The position numbers were made by a program, and so were the translations under genes. Below the pieces are notes generated by a model that saw only the letters and a list, made by a program, of their open reading frames with translations, was not told the DNA's origin and did not search any database. A DNA stretch of 64,000 bases from Verrucomicrobiales bacterium (GTDB lineage Bacteria > Verrucomicrobiota > Verrucomicrobiia > Verrucomicrobiales > DEV007): positions 1 through 64,000 of the forward strand of contig JAOFXR010000008.1 in the NCBI GenBank assembly GCA_028047635.1, read 5' to 3'. Positions 26,696 through 35,658 of the stretch are shown one piece after another. Each line of letters opens with the position of its first letter. Within the stretch, counting starts at the first letter, position 1.

Positions 26696-27955
26696 ATGAT
26701 AAAACAGAACGCCTTAAAAAAGCTTGCCACATTAGCCTGCACAGGTCTGCTAAGCGCACAGCTCGTCACTGCCGGTGATGGCAAATTGATAATCGATGAC
26801 AAGAATCCGATGGCTGAGGCCTTCAGCCCTTGTGACATTTTTGATAAGAACACCTTATACGAGAGCGATAATGGGTTCATCAGGAAAGTAAAATTAAAAG
26901 GCAGGTATCATGGCCAGTACATCAGCCAGACCGAGGATATTGATGATGTCCGGGACAATGGATACCATAACCTTCAACACCGCCGGGCTCGAATCCAAAT
27001 GGACTTCGATTTGGCTCACGATCTATCATTTGGATTCGACGCTAACTATTCGGATGGCGATGGTTCAAGCACAGGGCTAGTGGATGGAGGCGATACTTTC
27101 ATTAATAACTTCCAGACCATTAACTTGCAATGGAAGCCCAGCGATGATTTCTACGTGATTATCGGTAAAGATAAGCAGGACATTACCCGTGAGGATATTC
27201 AATCCTCGAGGTTTATCAAAACCGTCGAGCGTGCGCCCATCGTAAACGAAGTGGGGCAGCAACGTCCCTGGGGAGCTCAGGTGGGATTCTTGATCAATGG
27301 TATTGAACAACGCTTTGGTGCCTGGGTTTATGGTGCACATGATAGCGGTCCGGAGTGGGTCGACTTTCGTGCCAATAAAGGGGCATCCTACAACCTCACC
27401 GTTCCTGTAAATGAGAACCTCGACTTCCACTTCGACTGGAATTTCGTTAACAACGATGGCGGGCGTGAGCGTGCACGGGGAGATGCTGAAGTGGGCACTT
27501 TCGGGTCAGCTTATGAGCATGCATTTGCCTGGGGAGTCGACTACGAAAAGGACCGGTTCAAACTTATTTCCGACTTCATCTACGGGGCCAACCGCGAAAG
27601 TTCGGGAGCCTATCGAGGGTCCGGAGAAATTCCGACTGGAGATGATACGTGGGGATTCTACGTATTGCCTTCCTATAAAATCACCGACAGGCTCGAAGGT
27701 GTATTCCGCTACCAATATATGGATTCGGGGCGTGAACAACGCACCCAGCGATTTGGAAACGACGGAGGCGGGGACAACAACGCACGTTTTAATGTTGAAA
27801 ACTACCACTCGGTTTACGCTGGATTTCAGTATTTTCTTTGCGGAGAAAACCTCAAACTTATGGGTGGATATGAGTATGCCTGGGGTGACCTTTTCGGAAC
27901 CAACACCGAGATCGCGACCGGAAGCTGGCAGTTCGCAGTTCGGACTTATTTCTAG
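26696..27955 (+). CDS. outer membrane porin, phosphate-selective porin O/P type
   Basis: ATG 26696 gives a signal peptide (LKKLATLACTGLLSAQLVTAG). The mature protein is built of alternating beta-strands with aromatic ends and finishes with Phe (FAVRTYF), the usual outer-membrane insertion signal. Segments such as RRARIQMDFDLAHDLSFGFD, NLQWKPSDDFYVIIGKDKQ and GVFRYQYMDSGRE are typical of the porin O/P family. The protein has 419 residues. The transported solute cannot be told; O/P porins often serve phosphate or pyrophosphate, others sugars. It is a single gene followed by a terminator. Confidence 0.85.
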   Translation: MIKQNALKKLATLACTGLLSAQLVTAGDGKLIIDDKNPMAEAFSPCDIFDKNTLYESDNGFIRKVKLKGRYHGQYISQTEDIDDVRDNGYHNLQHRRARIQMDFDLAHDLSFGFDANYSDGDGSSTGLVDGGDTFINNFQTINLQWKPSDDFYVIIGKDKQDITREDIQSSRFIKTVERAPIVNEVGQQRPWGAQVGFLINGIEQRFGAWVYGAHDSGPEWVDFRANKGASYNLTVPVNENLDFHFDWNFVNNDGGRERARGDAEVGTFGSAYEHAFAWGVDYEKDRFKLISDFIYGANRESSGAYRGSGEIPTGDDTWGFYVLPSYKITDRLEGVFRYQYMDSGREQRTQRFGNDGGGDNNARFNVENYHSVYAGFQYFLCGENLKLMGGYEYAWGDLFGTNTEIATGSWQFAVRTYF

Positions 27956-27993
27956 TAGCTGTCACTTAAGATAGAGACTTCCAACGCTATTTT

Positions 27994-28034
27994 CGAATGG
28001 CCCGGTTCCGAAAGGAGCAGGGCCATTTCGTTTT
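27994..28034 (+). terminator. rho-independent terminator of the porin gene
   Basis: AATGGCCC (27996-28003) pairs with GGGCCATT (28020-28027), and the stem extends outward with one bulge (CGA / TCG). TTTT follows at 28031-28034. It begins 38 bases after the porin stop. Confidence 0.75.
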
Positions 28035-28098
28035 CATACCCGGTGATTGCTGGAAACAGCTATTCTTGCAGTTCGATACTTATTCTCATTTTATCTCA

Positions 28099-29490
28099 CT
28101 ACTTCACTTTGCGAAGGTGATAGCGACGGGGCACTGGCTGGGCCGCTGCGTAGATTTGCTCTTCGAACGCTGCTGCCTTTTTCTGCAGTGACACGATCTT
28201 CTCTCTAACCTCAGAAAAACGGGCCTCGAAATCGATCTTCGCTTTGTTTCGGCGGAGACCTTTGATTTGTGTCTGGAGATCCCTTGATGGGCGAACCGCT
28301 TCATCATTTCGCGTCCGGTTGAGCTCGGCTACTTTTAGCGATTGCTGATACTGCGGGGTCTCGGCATACTTCTGCAGCTCTATTTTGATTGAAAGAACGG
28401 TGTGAGAAAAAGTTCCGATGACTTGATCGTCGATTTTCAGTTCATAGGTGCCGGGGGCGAGCCCGGATACGCGCAGCTTTTCGTTACTGAGCTTGTGCCC
28501 GGCCTTGGTGAGATCATATCCAACTTGAGCGGGAGTCGATTTACCCCATTTCAGATCGCGTTTAGATGACTCGGCTGGAACCACCCAGGGCAGCGCTTTC
28601 GCAAGGTGGGTAAAGGAGAGTTCGGTGCCGTCTTCCGAGCCGGAAATGTCGGTGATCTTTTCATTTCGAGAACCGCTCCATTCACCCCGAGCGCTTCTTG
28701 TGAGGGCAACTCCGCTGACGGTTCGACGCTCCGGTTGAGAGGCCGAAAGAATCGAGAAGGCCATCACAAATTGTCCGGCAGCTCCGGGATGAATCGAGTC
28801 TTCGACGAGAGAGAAATCGGGTTGGCTGCGGCGGGCCGCAAAAGTCGTGTCATTGAGCGGGCCCCAGAGATTGACGAAGGGAACGCTCTGAGCGCTGGCG
28901 GTTTCGCGGAGCCAGGCGCCGTAGTAAGCCATGAGTGAGTTGTAGTTCCCGTCAAAGTCACGAGTTCCAAATCGAAACGTGGGATCTTTTTTGCGCAGCG
29001 TGAGCTGATGGTGATCGAACATTGTCGGCGAGAGCGCGATTGTCTCAGCACCGGTGGCCTTCACTTTTTCGAGCACCGTTTTCATTCCCGTCGCATAGGT
29101 CTCGAAGATTTCCGGCGTGAATGGCGCGTAGGCCCCATCATTCATCCCAAGGAGGATCGTGACAAAGTCCGGGTTTTCCAAAACGATATCTTCTTCAAAT
29201 CTATTAAGTGTGTCGACAGCTTTGTCACCCGTGATGCCTGCGTTGTGAAAGTGAATTCTCCGCTCGGGGTAACGGGTGTAAAAAAAGGTCTCAATGTATT
29301 GAGTGTAAATGCATTGATGAGTAATCGAGTCCCCGAGAAACACAACGGTGTCTTCATCCTGAACCTGAAGAAACGAAGAGGGTGCCAAGGCAGGCAACGG
29401 GGCTGACTCAACGGCAACGGGTTCCTTTGCTGAGAGCGGTGGCGCGACGTAGGTCGCAATAAAGACGAGGAAGGGGAGAAAGAGTTTCAT
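28099..29490 (-). CDS. secreted SGNH/GDSL hydrolase with C-terminal extension
   Basis: A signal peptide (FLPFLVFIATYVAPPLSA) is followed by an SGNH hydrolase domain: block I FLGDSIT at 52-58 (nucleophile Ser55), block II HNAGITGD, block III LLGMNDG at 113-119 and block V VEDSIHPGAAG with Asp231 and His234. About 200 residues follow with a beta-rich segment and a coiled-coil-like tail (LQTQIKGLRRNKAKIDF). Such enzymes deacetylate or de-esterify carbohydrates and are frequent in PVC polysaccharide loci. It is divergent from the DUF1549/1553 gene next door, which suggests a shared role. Confidence 0.88.
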   Translation of the reverse strand: MKLFLPFLVFIATYVAPPLSAKEPVAVESAPLPALAPSSFLQVQDEDTVVFLGDSITHQCIYTQYIETFFYTRYPERRIHFHNAGITGDKAVDTLNRFEEDIVLENPDFVTILLGMNDGAYAPFTPEIFETYATGMKTVLEKVKATGAETIALSPTMFDHHQLTLRKKDPTFRFGTRDFDGNYNSLMAYYGAWLRETASAQSVPFVNLWGPLNDTTFAARRSQPDFSLVEDSIHPGAAGQFVMAFSILSASQPERRTVSGVALTRSARGEWSGSRNEKITDISGSEDGTELSFTHLAKALPWVVPAESSKRDLKWGKSTPAQVGYDLTKAGHKLSNEKLRVSGLAPGTYELKIDDQVIGTFSHTVLSIKIELQKYAETPQYQQSLKVAELNRTRNDEAVRPSRDLQTQIKGLRRNKAKIDFEARFSEVREKIVSLQKKAAAFEEQIYAAAQPVPRRYHLRKVK

Positions 29491-29635
29491 GATGGACTTT
29501 TGCCAGTTCCTCGAAATGCGACAAGTTCAATCTTGACGCTCATGCGCCGACGGAATTCAGAGGAGAGCTGTTACGGAGAAAATCTGCGCTTTTGCGGCCT
29601 TGTGTGTGGAGCTGTTTTTCGCAAGAGTTGAAGCC

Positions 29636-32632
29636 ATGAGATTTTTCTCTGCCACCCTTGTCGTTCTCTTCTCGCTTGTGTTCTCTTATGCTGCCGGAGA
29701 GATTGATTTCGCAAAAGACGTTCAGCCAATTCTCTCGGACAATTGTTATGCCTGTCACGGCCCGGACGAACAGGAGCGGAAAGGTAAGCTGCGGCTCGAT
29801 ACCGAAGCAGGTGCTTGGAAGGCTCTGACGAAGGGAGATCCTGAAGGTAGCGAATTGATCGCCCGGATCGTGAGCACTGATCCTGATGAGTTGATGCCAC
29901 CTCCGAAGAAGAAAGACGCATTACCTGCTGCTGAAATTGATATTTTGAGACAGTGGATCGAGGAAGGGGCAGCGTGGGGAAGTCACTGGGCGTTTGAGGC
30001 ACCTGTTAGACCTGCGGTTCCAACGAACGGAGAGAAGGATCCTATCGATGCTTTTGTAAAGGCCACTCACGGCCAACACGATCTCGCCTTTTCGAAAGCC
30101 TCTTCTAAAGCGAAGTTATTGAGGCGGGTCGCGCTCGATCTCACAGGGTTGCCTCCGACGGTGGCTGAACTGGATGCCTTTCTGAAAGACGAAAAAGAAG
30201 GGGCTTACGATCGTGCCGTGACTCGGCTTTTGAATTCAAAACATTATGGCGAGCGCTGGGCTCGCTGGTGGATGGACGCGGGGAGATACGCCGACTCCAA
30301 CGGCTACGAGAAGGACGCTGAGCGATTTGTCTGGCCGTATCGAGATTGGGTCATTGATGCGTTTAATGATGAGCCTCAGTATGATCAGTTCATTATCCGT
30401 CAAGTAGGAGGAGATTTACTTCAGAATGCTTCGGTCTCAGATCGCGTTGCGACCGGGTTTCTGAGAAACTCAATGGTGAACGAGGAAGGGGCGATCAATG
30501 CGGAGCAGTTCAGGATCGAAGGAATCTTTGATCGAATGGATGCGGTCGGAAAGTCGATTCTCGGCCTTACAACGCAATGTGCCCAGTGCCACACTCACAA
30601 ATACGATCCTATTCAGCACGAGGAATACTTTGGGATGTTCGCCTACTTGAACAACTCACATGAGGCGACAGTGCCGTATTTTAATAAGGCGGATTCGAGA
30701 ACGGTCAGCCAGGTTGAGGAGCAAGTGAAAGCGGTGAGAGACCTTGCTAAAGTTCGTTTTCCTATGTGGGAATCGTCGTTACAGAATTGGGTTGCGGCGG
30801 AAAAGACGAAGCTTAGCGCCGAGCCAAAATGGCAAGTCGTCACGCCCAAACATCTCGGTGACGGCGGGCAGAAATTCTATGCTCAGGAAGATGGGTCGAT
30901 CATGGCGATGGGTTATTCACCGTCGCGCAGTTCCGAAAATTTCGAGACGGAAGTGACTCTCGATCAAATTTCGAGTCTGCGGATTGAATTGCTCATGGAT
31001 CCTTATCTCACCTATGGCGGGCCGGGACGATCGCTTGAAGGGACCTCTGCGGTGAGTGAATTTAGCTTCAAGGTGGGAGACGAGTCTGACTTGCTTGAGA
31101 AAGTGGCGATTGAACCGGCGCAATCGGATCTCGATCGTCCCGAACGTCTCATCGACACGGCCAAATATCCGGATCGAAAAGGGGAAGCAGGAAAACGAAA
31201 GGAAGGCCCCGCCGCATTTATCAACGACGGTGACACGAAGACGGCCTGGGCGACTGAGGCAGGAGTGCGCAAGTCGAATCAGCCAAGGCTGGTCGTCATG
31301 AACTTGAAAACGCCGATCAAACGGAAAGGTGATGGACCGCTCTTTGTTCGCTTTGAAGTGTCTTGTCAGCACGGCGGCACAAACAGCGATGCGAATGAGC
31401 ATCGCAACCTGGGACGCTTCCGGTTTTCGCTCTCTCCTGATCGATATGAGGCCAGTAAACCGTTGAGTCCGGCGCTTCGCTCGATTATCGGAAAATCTTC
31501 CGGAAAGTGGACTCCGGCAGATAAGAAAGCTCTCTTTGCCGCGTGGATGGAAACGCGTTCTGAGTTGGCTAAGCTGAATAAGACGATAGCCGATCTTGAG
31601 GCCGAATATCCTGCGGCGACACCCCAGCTTGTGACGCAGGAAATCGAAGGGAAGCGACGCGAAACGAGGCTCTACCATCGAGGTGAGCAAATGCATCCCC
31701 GGCAAGCCGTTGAGCCGCATGTTCCCGCCTTCCTTCATGATTTGCCAGAGGGCGGCGATCCGAAGTCACGCCTCACTTTTGCCCGTTGGCTTGTGGATAG
31801 GGATTCGCCGATTGCAGCACGGACATTTGTGAACCGAATCTGGCAGGCGTTTTTTGGCAGGGGGATTGTCGAAACGGTGGAGGACCTCGGGCATCAAGCT
31901 TCGGCACCGACTCATCCCGGCTTGCTTGATTGGCTCGCTGTGGAGTTCATGGAATCGGGCTGGGATATCAAGCACCTGCACCAGCTGATCGTGAGCAGTC
32001 GCACTTACCGACAGGACTCCGCTCTGACTCCGAAACTGGCGGCTCAGGATCCGGATAATCGACTCCTTGCACGCGGTCCGCGATTTCGCCCCGATGCAGA
32101 AATGGTTCGCGACATTCAGCTCGCGGCGAGTGGGATTTTGGATCGAACCGTCGGGGGCGAAAGCGTGCGCCCACCGATTCCTCGTTTCCTTTTTGATCCC
32201 CCCGCTAGCTATGGTCCCAAAAAGTGGAACGAGGATATGGAACCAGAGCGGCGTTATCGTCGGGCGCTTTACACGTTTCGCTTTCGCACCGTACCACCTC
32301 CTTTTCTTTCCGCTTTCGATGCCCCGGTTGGGGATATTTCCTGCGTGAGACGCCCTCGCTCGACGACACCTTTGCAGGCGCTGGCTCTGCTCAATGAACC
32401 ACTTTCACTTGAGTCGGCCGAGGCGCTCGCTGGTCAGATCAAGGCGGTGAAAAGTGATCTCCCGGCTGGTGTGGTCGCTGCATTCCGAAGCTGCACCTGC
32501 CGTGAGCCCGATGCTGATGAACTCGAAGTCCTCCTAACACTTTTCAACAAGGAAAAAGCGGACGGAGGAGATCCCTGGCTTGCTGTCGCCCGTGTCCTTC
32601 TCAATCTCGACGAGACGATCACGAAGTCATAA
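29636..32632 (+). CDS. DUF1549/DUF1553 protein with planctomycete cytochrome C (PSCyt1) domain, first copy
   Basis: ATG 29636 starts a signal peptide (LVVLFSLVFSYAAG). Domains in order: PSCyt1 haem-binding motif CYACHGPD at 37-44, DUF1549 from about 130 (LDLTGLPPTVAELDAF, HYGERWARWWMDAGRYADS) with a second CxxCH (TQCAQCHTHKYDP), a discoidin/galactose-binding-like insert (about 415-590), then DUF1553 (HPGLLDWLAVEFMESGWDIK, SRTYRQDS). The protein has 998 residues. Its biochemical role is unsettled. Pairs with DUF1501 proteins are a PVC hallmark and often accompany sulfatases and carbohydrate genes. The partner gene follows 19 bases downstream. Confidence 0.92.
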   Translation: MRFFSATLVVLFSLVFSYAAGEIDFAKDVQPILSDNCYACHGPDEQERKGKLRLDTEAGAWKALTKGDPEGSELIARIVSTDPDELMPPPKKKDALPAAEIDILRQWIEEGAAWGSHWAFEAPVRPAVPTNGEKDPIDAFVKATHGQHDLAFSKASSKAKLLRRVALDLTGLPPTVAELDAFLKDEKEGAYDRAVTRLLNSKHYGERWARWWMDAGRYADSNGYEKDAERFVWPYRDWVIDAFNDEPQYDQFIIRQVGGDLLQNASVSDRVATGFLRNSMVNEEGAINAEQFRIEGIFDRMDAVGKSILGLTTQCAQCHTHKYDPIQHEEYFGMFAYLNNSHEATVPYFNKADSRTVSQVEEQVKAVRDLAKVRFPMWESSLQNWVAAEKTKLSAEPKWQVVTPKHLGDGGQKFYAQEDGSIMAMGYSPSRSSENFETEVTLDQISSLRIELLMDPYLTYGGPGRSLEGTSAVSEFSFKVGDESDLLEKVAIEPAQSDLDRPERLIDTAKYPDRKGEAGKRKEGPAAFINDGDTKTAWATEAGVRKSNQPRLVVMNLKTPIKRKGDGPLFVRFEVSCQHGGTNSDANEHRNLGRFRFSLSPDRYEASKPLSPALRSIIGKSSGKWTPADKKALFAAWMETRSELAKLNKTIADLEAEYPAATPQLVTQEIEGKRRETRLYHRGEQMHPRQAVEPHVPAFLHDLPEGGDPKSRLTFARWLVDRDSPIAARTFVNRIWQAFFGRGIVETVEDLGHQASAPTHPGLLDWLAVEFMESGWDIKHLHQLIVSSRTYRQDSALTPKLAAQDPDNRLLARGPRFRPDAEMVRDIQLAASGILDRTVGGESVRPPIPRFLFDPPASYGPKKWNEDMEPERRYRRALYTFRFRTVPPPFLSAFDAPVGDISCVRRPRSTTPLQALALLNEPLSLESAEALAGQIKAVKSDLPAGVVAAFRSCTCREPDADELEVLLTLFNKEKADGGDPWLAVARVLLNLDETITKS

Positions 32633-32651
32633 TTTTACACCAGTATTTTAA

Positions 32652-34103
32652 ATGAATCGGAAGCAAGGCTCTTTCACTCAAGTGGACGGAAATACTCTGT
32701 CTGATTTTTCGCGTTCAGTGAGTCGCCGCTGGTTCATGCGTGACTGCGGCATGGGACTTGGCGGGGTTGCGATGAATCATCTCATGCAGGGGGATTCCCG
32801 TGCTGCGACTGCGGCGAATTTGCTCGCGCCCAAACAGCCTCCCTTTCCGGCAAAGGCGAAGCGGGTCATTTTTCTCTTCATGGGTGGGGCGCCCAGTCAT
32901 ATCGATTTGTTCGAGAATAAAGCGACCTTGGCCAAGCTTGACGGGACAGCTCCTCCGGCGGAGTTACTCGAGGGATACCGCTCCGCATTCATCAAACCTG
33001 ACAACAAGCTGCTTGGGCCAAAATTTCCCTTCAAGCGTTATGGACAGTGTGGCATGGAGATGGCGGAGATTTTACCCCACCTCGGTGGTATGGCTGACGA
33101 GATCACGTGGATCAAATCGATGCACACGGATGCGTTCAACCATGCTCCCGCTCAGATTCTGATGAGCACAGGATCCCAGCAATTCGGACGCCCTTCTCTC
33201 GGATCGTGGGCGACTTATGGGTTGGGAAGTGAGACTGAAAATCTCCCCGCCTTTGTCGTCTTGTCTTCAGGCAAGAAGGGACCAAGCGGTGGGTCAGCGA
33301 ATTTTGGATCCGGGTTTTTGCCTTCGGTCTATCAAGGGGTGCCTTTCAATTCGGTCGGCGATCCGGTTCTTTTTCTGTCCAATCCCGAGGGAATCAACCG
33401 CAAGTCTCAGCGCTCTGCGATTGACGCCATCAATGTGCTGAATCAAAAGCGTTTCGATTCAGTCGCTGATCCTGAGATTCAGACGCGGATCAATTCTTTT
33501 GAGATGGCTTATCGGATGCAGGATGTCGCTCCTGAAGTGACTGATATCAGCCTGGAGTCTCGGGAAACACTGGAACTGTATGGTGCGAAACCCGGCGAGC
33601 CTTCGTTTGCGAACAACTGCCTTTTGGCGCGAAGACTCGTGGAACAGGGTGTGCGATTTGTGGAGTTGTTCCATGAATCGTGGGATCAGCACGGGAATTT
33701 AAAGAAGGGGCTCGAGAATAATTGTCTCGATACGGATCAGGCCTGTGCGGCGTTGCTGAAAGATTTGAAACAGCGCGGTTTATTGGAGGATACGCTCGTC
33801 GTCTGGGGAGGAGAGTTCGGGAGAACACCGATGGTTCAGGGAGGACTCGATGGGCGCGATCACCATTCCAATGCCTTCACGATGTGGATGGCCGGGGGAG
33901 GCGTGAAAGGTGGCCACATTCATGGAGCCACTGATGACCTAGGATTCAACGCGACCGAGAAACCGGTTCATGTTCATGATCTCAACGCAACGATTTTGCA
34001 CCTGCTTGGGTTCGACCACGAGCGGCTGACGTTCCGCAGTCAGGGAAGAGATTTTCGACTGACTGATGTCCACGGAAATGTCGTGAGAGACATTCTGGCG
34101 TGA
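32652..34103 (+). CDS. DUF1501 protein, TAT-exported, first copy
   Basis: The N-terminus has a twin-arginine-like signal (SRRWFMRDCGMGLGG, residues 24-38). DUF1501 proteins have an alkaline-phosphatase/sulfatase-like fold, seen here in FLFMGGAPSHIDLFENK, SMHTDAFNHAPAQI, WGGEFGRTPMVQGG, DGRDHHSNAFTMWMAGGG and LNATILHLLGFDHERLTFR. The metal-type Asp/His residues look intact but there is no sulfatase Cys/Ser motif. The protein has 483 residues and forms an operon with the preceding cytochrome-like gene. Confidence 0.93.
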   Translation: MNRKQGSFTQVDGNTLSDFSRSVSRRWFMRDCGMGLGGVAMNHLMQGDSRAATAANLLAPKQPPFPAKAKRVIFLFMGGAPSHIDLFENKATLAKLDGTAPPAELLEGYRSAFIKPDNKLLGPKFPFKRYGQCGMEMAEILPHLGGMADEITWIKSMHTDAFNHAPAQILMSTGSQQFGRPSLGSWATYGLGSETENLPAFVVLSSGKKGPSGGSANFGSGFLPSVYQGVPFNSVGDPVLFLSNPEGINRKSQRSAIDAINVLNQKRFDSVADPEIQTRINSFEMAYRMQDVAPEVTDISLESRETLELYGAKPGEPSFANNCLLARRLVEQGVRFVELFHESWDQHGNLKKGLENNCLDTDQACAALLKDLKQRGLLEDTLVVWGGEFGRTPMVQGGLDGRDHHSNAFTMWMAGGGVKGGHIHGATDDLGFNATEKPVHVHDLNATILHLLGFDHERLTFRSQGRDFRLTDVHGNVVRDILA

Positions 34104-34218
34104 CACGGGAAAGCGGGGCGTTAACTCTCAGTTCCAGACGAAGAGGCCCACGAGGCCAGGGTTCTTGCCTTCGGCATTCGGTAGATCCAGGTGCTGTGGC
34201 TGAGCCGTATCGTTGACG

Positions 34219-35436
34219 ATGAATCGTTCGGACAAAAGTGGCTCAGATTTCCCCGCCGTTCGCGCCGATGCGTGGCGCCGCCTCGAAGTGTTTGCGGATC
34301 AGATGCCAAAGTATGCAGCGGAGCGCAATAGGGTCGTTCCCGGTCACACGAATGTATCGCAGCTATCGCCGGCGATTCGGCATCGGGTACTGAGCGAGCA
34401 GGAGTTTGCTGCGTTTGCGATCGAGCGGCACGGTTTTCGTGAGGTCGAGAAGTTGGTTCAGGAAATCTATTGGCGCTTGTATTGGAAAAGCTGGTTGGAG
34501 ATGAGGCCGGACATCTGGACTCGCTACTGCTCCGACCGTGACCAGTTTAGCAGCGGTGCCTGGCGGGCGGGCGAGAAAGTAATGAACGGCCAGTCAGGCA
34601 TCGATATCATTGACTATTTTGCGCGGGAATTGACGACGACGGGTTATTTACATAATCACGCTCGCATGTGGTTCGCAGGGGCCTGGATTCATCATTTTGG
34701 TTTGCCGTGGGAGATGGGGGCCGATTTTTTTCATCAGCACTTACTCGATGGCGATCCGGCGTCGAACACACTTTCATGGCGTTGGGTTGCAGGGCTGCAC
34801 ACGCAGGGGAAATCGTATCTGGCTCGTCCTGCCAATATCGAGAAGTATGTCGATCTTGAAATCCTCGATGCGAATCGCGCTGGTCTCGAACGCTTAGACG
34901 GTTCCATTGCGAACATTCCGTCTGAGGATCCCATACCGGAGCGGTCACTTCCGAAGATCGAAGATGGGGAGGCGGGGCATGATTGCGAGCAGATCGGTTG
35001 GTGGTTGCACGACGACGACCTGCAACTTGGGGAAGATTGGAAAGGGGCGCGCGCCGTGGCGCTGCTTTCGCGGGATATTCATGTTCAGGCTCGCTATGGT
35101 GAAAACCGAAAGATGTTTATCCAACAGGGATTACGCGATGCCGCGAAGCAAATGGAATCGAGGGCTGCGGTGGAGTTTGCCGAGACGAGTGCTACAGCCA
35201 CGTTTCTGGGCGATTGGGCGGATGACCATGGACTGAAGACAATCGTGGCCTACCAGCCCTGGGTGGGTCCCATCCGCGATGCTTTGCCGGAAATCGAGTC
35301 GCAACTTTGTCGACGGGGCATCGCCTTGCAGTTGCATCGAAAGCCCAGCGATCACTGGTGGGTCGGAGAGGCAACCGCCGGATTCTTTGGTTTCTGGAAA
35401 AAGGTTTGCCGGAATCAGGCGTTCGTATCGGAATGA
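34219..35436 (+). CDS. photolyase/cryptochrome-type FAD-binding protein with unusual domain order
   Basis: The first 230 residues match the C-terminal FAD-binding helical domain of DNA photolyases: VSQLSPAIRHRVLSEQEF (the LSPxL-type FAD loop), LVQEIYWRLYWKSWLE, DYFARELTTTGYLHNHARMW, DFFHQHLLDGDPASNTLSWRW, split here, and AGLHTQGKSYLA. The usual N-terminal antenna-binding domain is absent in front. Instead residues about 290-405 (RAVALLSRDIHVQARYG, LKTIVAYQPWVGPIRDALPE) look like an alpha/beta domain, possibly that same domain moved to the end. The start is ATG 34219 (TTG 34213 also possible). Light-driven repair is possible but not proven. Confidence 0.75.
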   Translation: MNRSDKSGSDFPAVRADAWRRLEVFADQMPKYAAERNRVVPGHTNVSQLSPAIRHRVLSEQEFAAFAIERHGFREVEKLVQEIYWRLYWKSWLEMRPDIWTRYCSDRDQFSSGAWRAGEKVMNGQSGIDIIDYFARELTTTGYLHNHARMWFAGAWIHHFGLPWEMGADFFHQHLLDGDPASNTLSWRWVAGLHTQGKSYLARPANIEKYVDLEILDANRAGLERLDGSIANIPSEDPIPERSLPKIEDGEAGHDCEQIGWWLHDDDLQLGEDWKGARAVALLSRDIHVQARYGENRKMFIQQGLRDAAKQMESRAAVEFAETSATATFLGDWADDHGLKTIVAYQPWVGPIRDALPEIESQLCRRGIALQLHRKPSDHWWVGEATAGFFGFWKKVCRNQAFVSE

Positions 35437-35658
35437 GTATCGGTTTTTGAGAAGACTGGCGAGGTGCTTTGATCCTGAATCGATTAAGCGGAATGGTACG
35501 GAATCAACCATTGAAGGCCTGCCTTCCCAAGTGAGCGAAGGATTTCGCGACCTGATGGCGGGAGTCTATGAGGCTTCTCTCGGAGATGGAAGCCTACGTA
35601 AACCTCACTCTCCGAGTGAGGTTTACAAGCCTGACGGACTTTTTACCGCTAGCAGCGC
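35437..35658. other. intergenic between photolyase-like gene and murA end
   Basis: 222 bases between convergent genes. It contains the palindromic repeat copy 1. A 45-codon open frame overlaps it (MRLLSEMEAYVNLTLRV), but the perfect stem argues for a structural element rather than a gene. Confidence 0.4.
35561..35626 (+). repeat. palindromic repeat, copy 1
   Basis: GGAGTCT, then TCTCTCGGAGATGGAAGCC, TACGT, then a perfect 13-base stem: GTAAACCTCACTC (35598-35610), loop TCC, GAGTGAGGTTTAC (35614-35626). It shares order and most bases with the element at 21902-21961 on the other strand. It could also serve as a terminator for the two convergent genes, but no T-run follows directly in either direction. 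Confidence 0.6.

Noticed and set aside
34607-34948. Minus-strand frame opposite the photolyase-like gene
   Set aside because: Antisense shadow of a conserved FAD domain.
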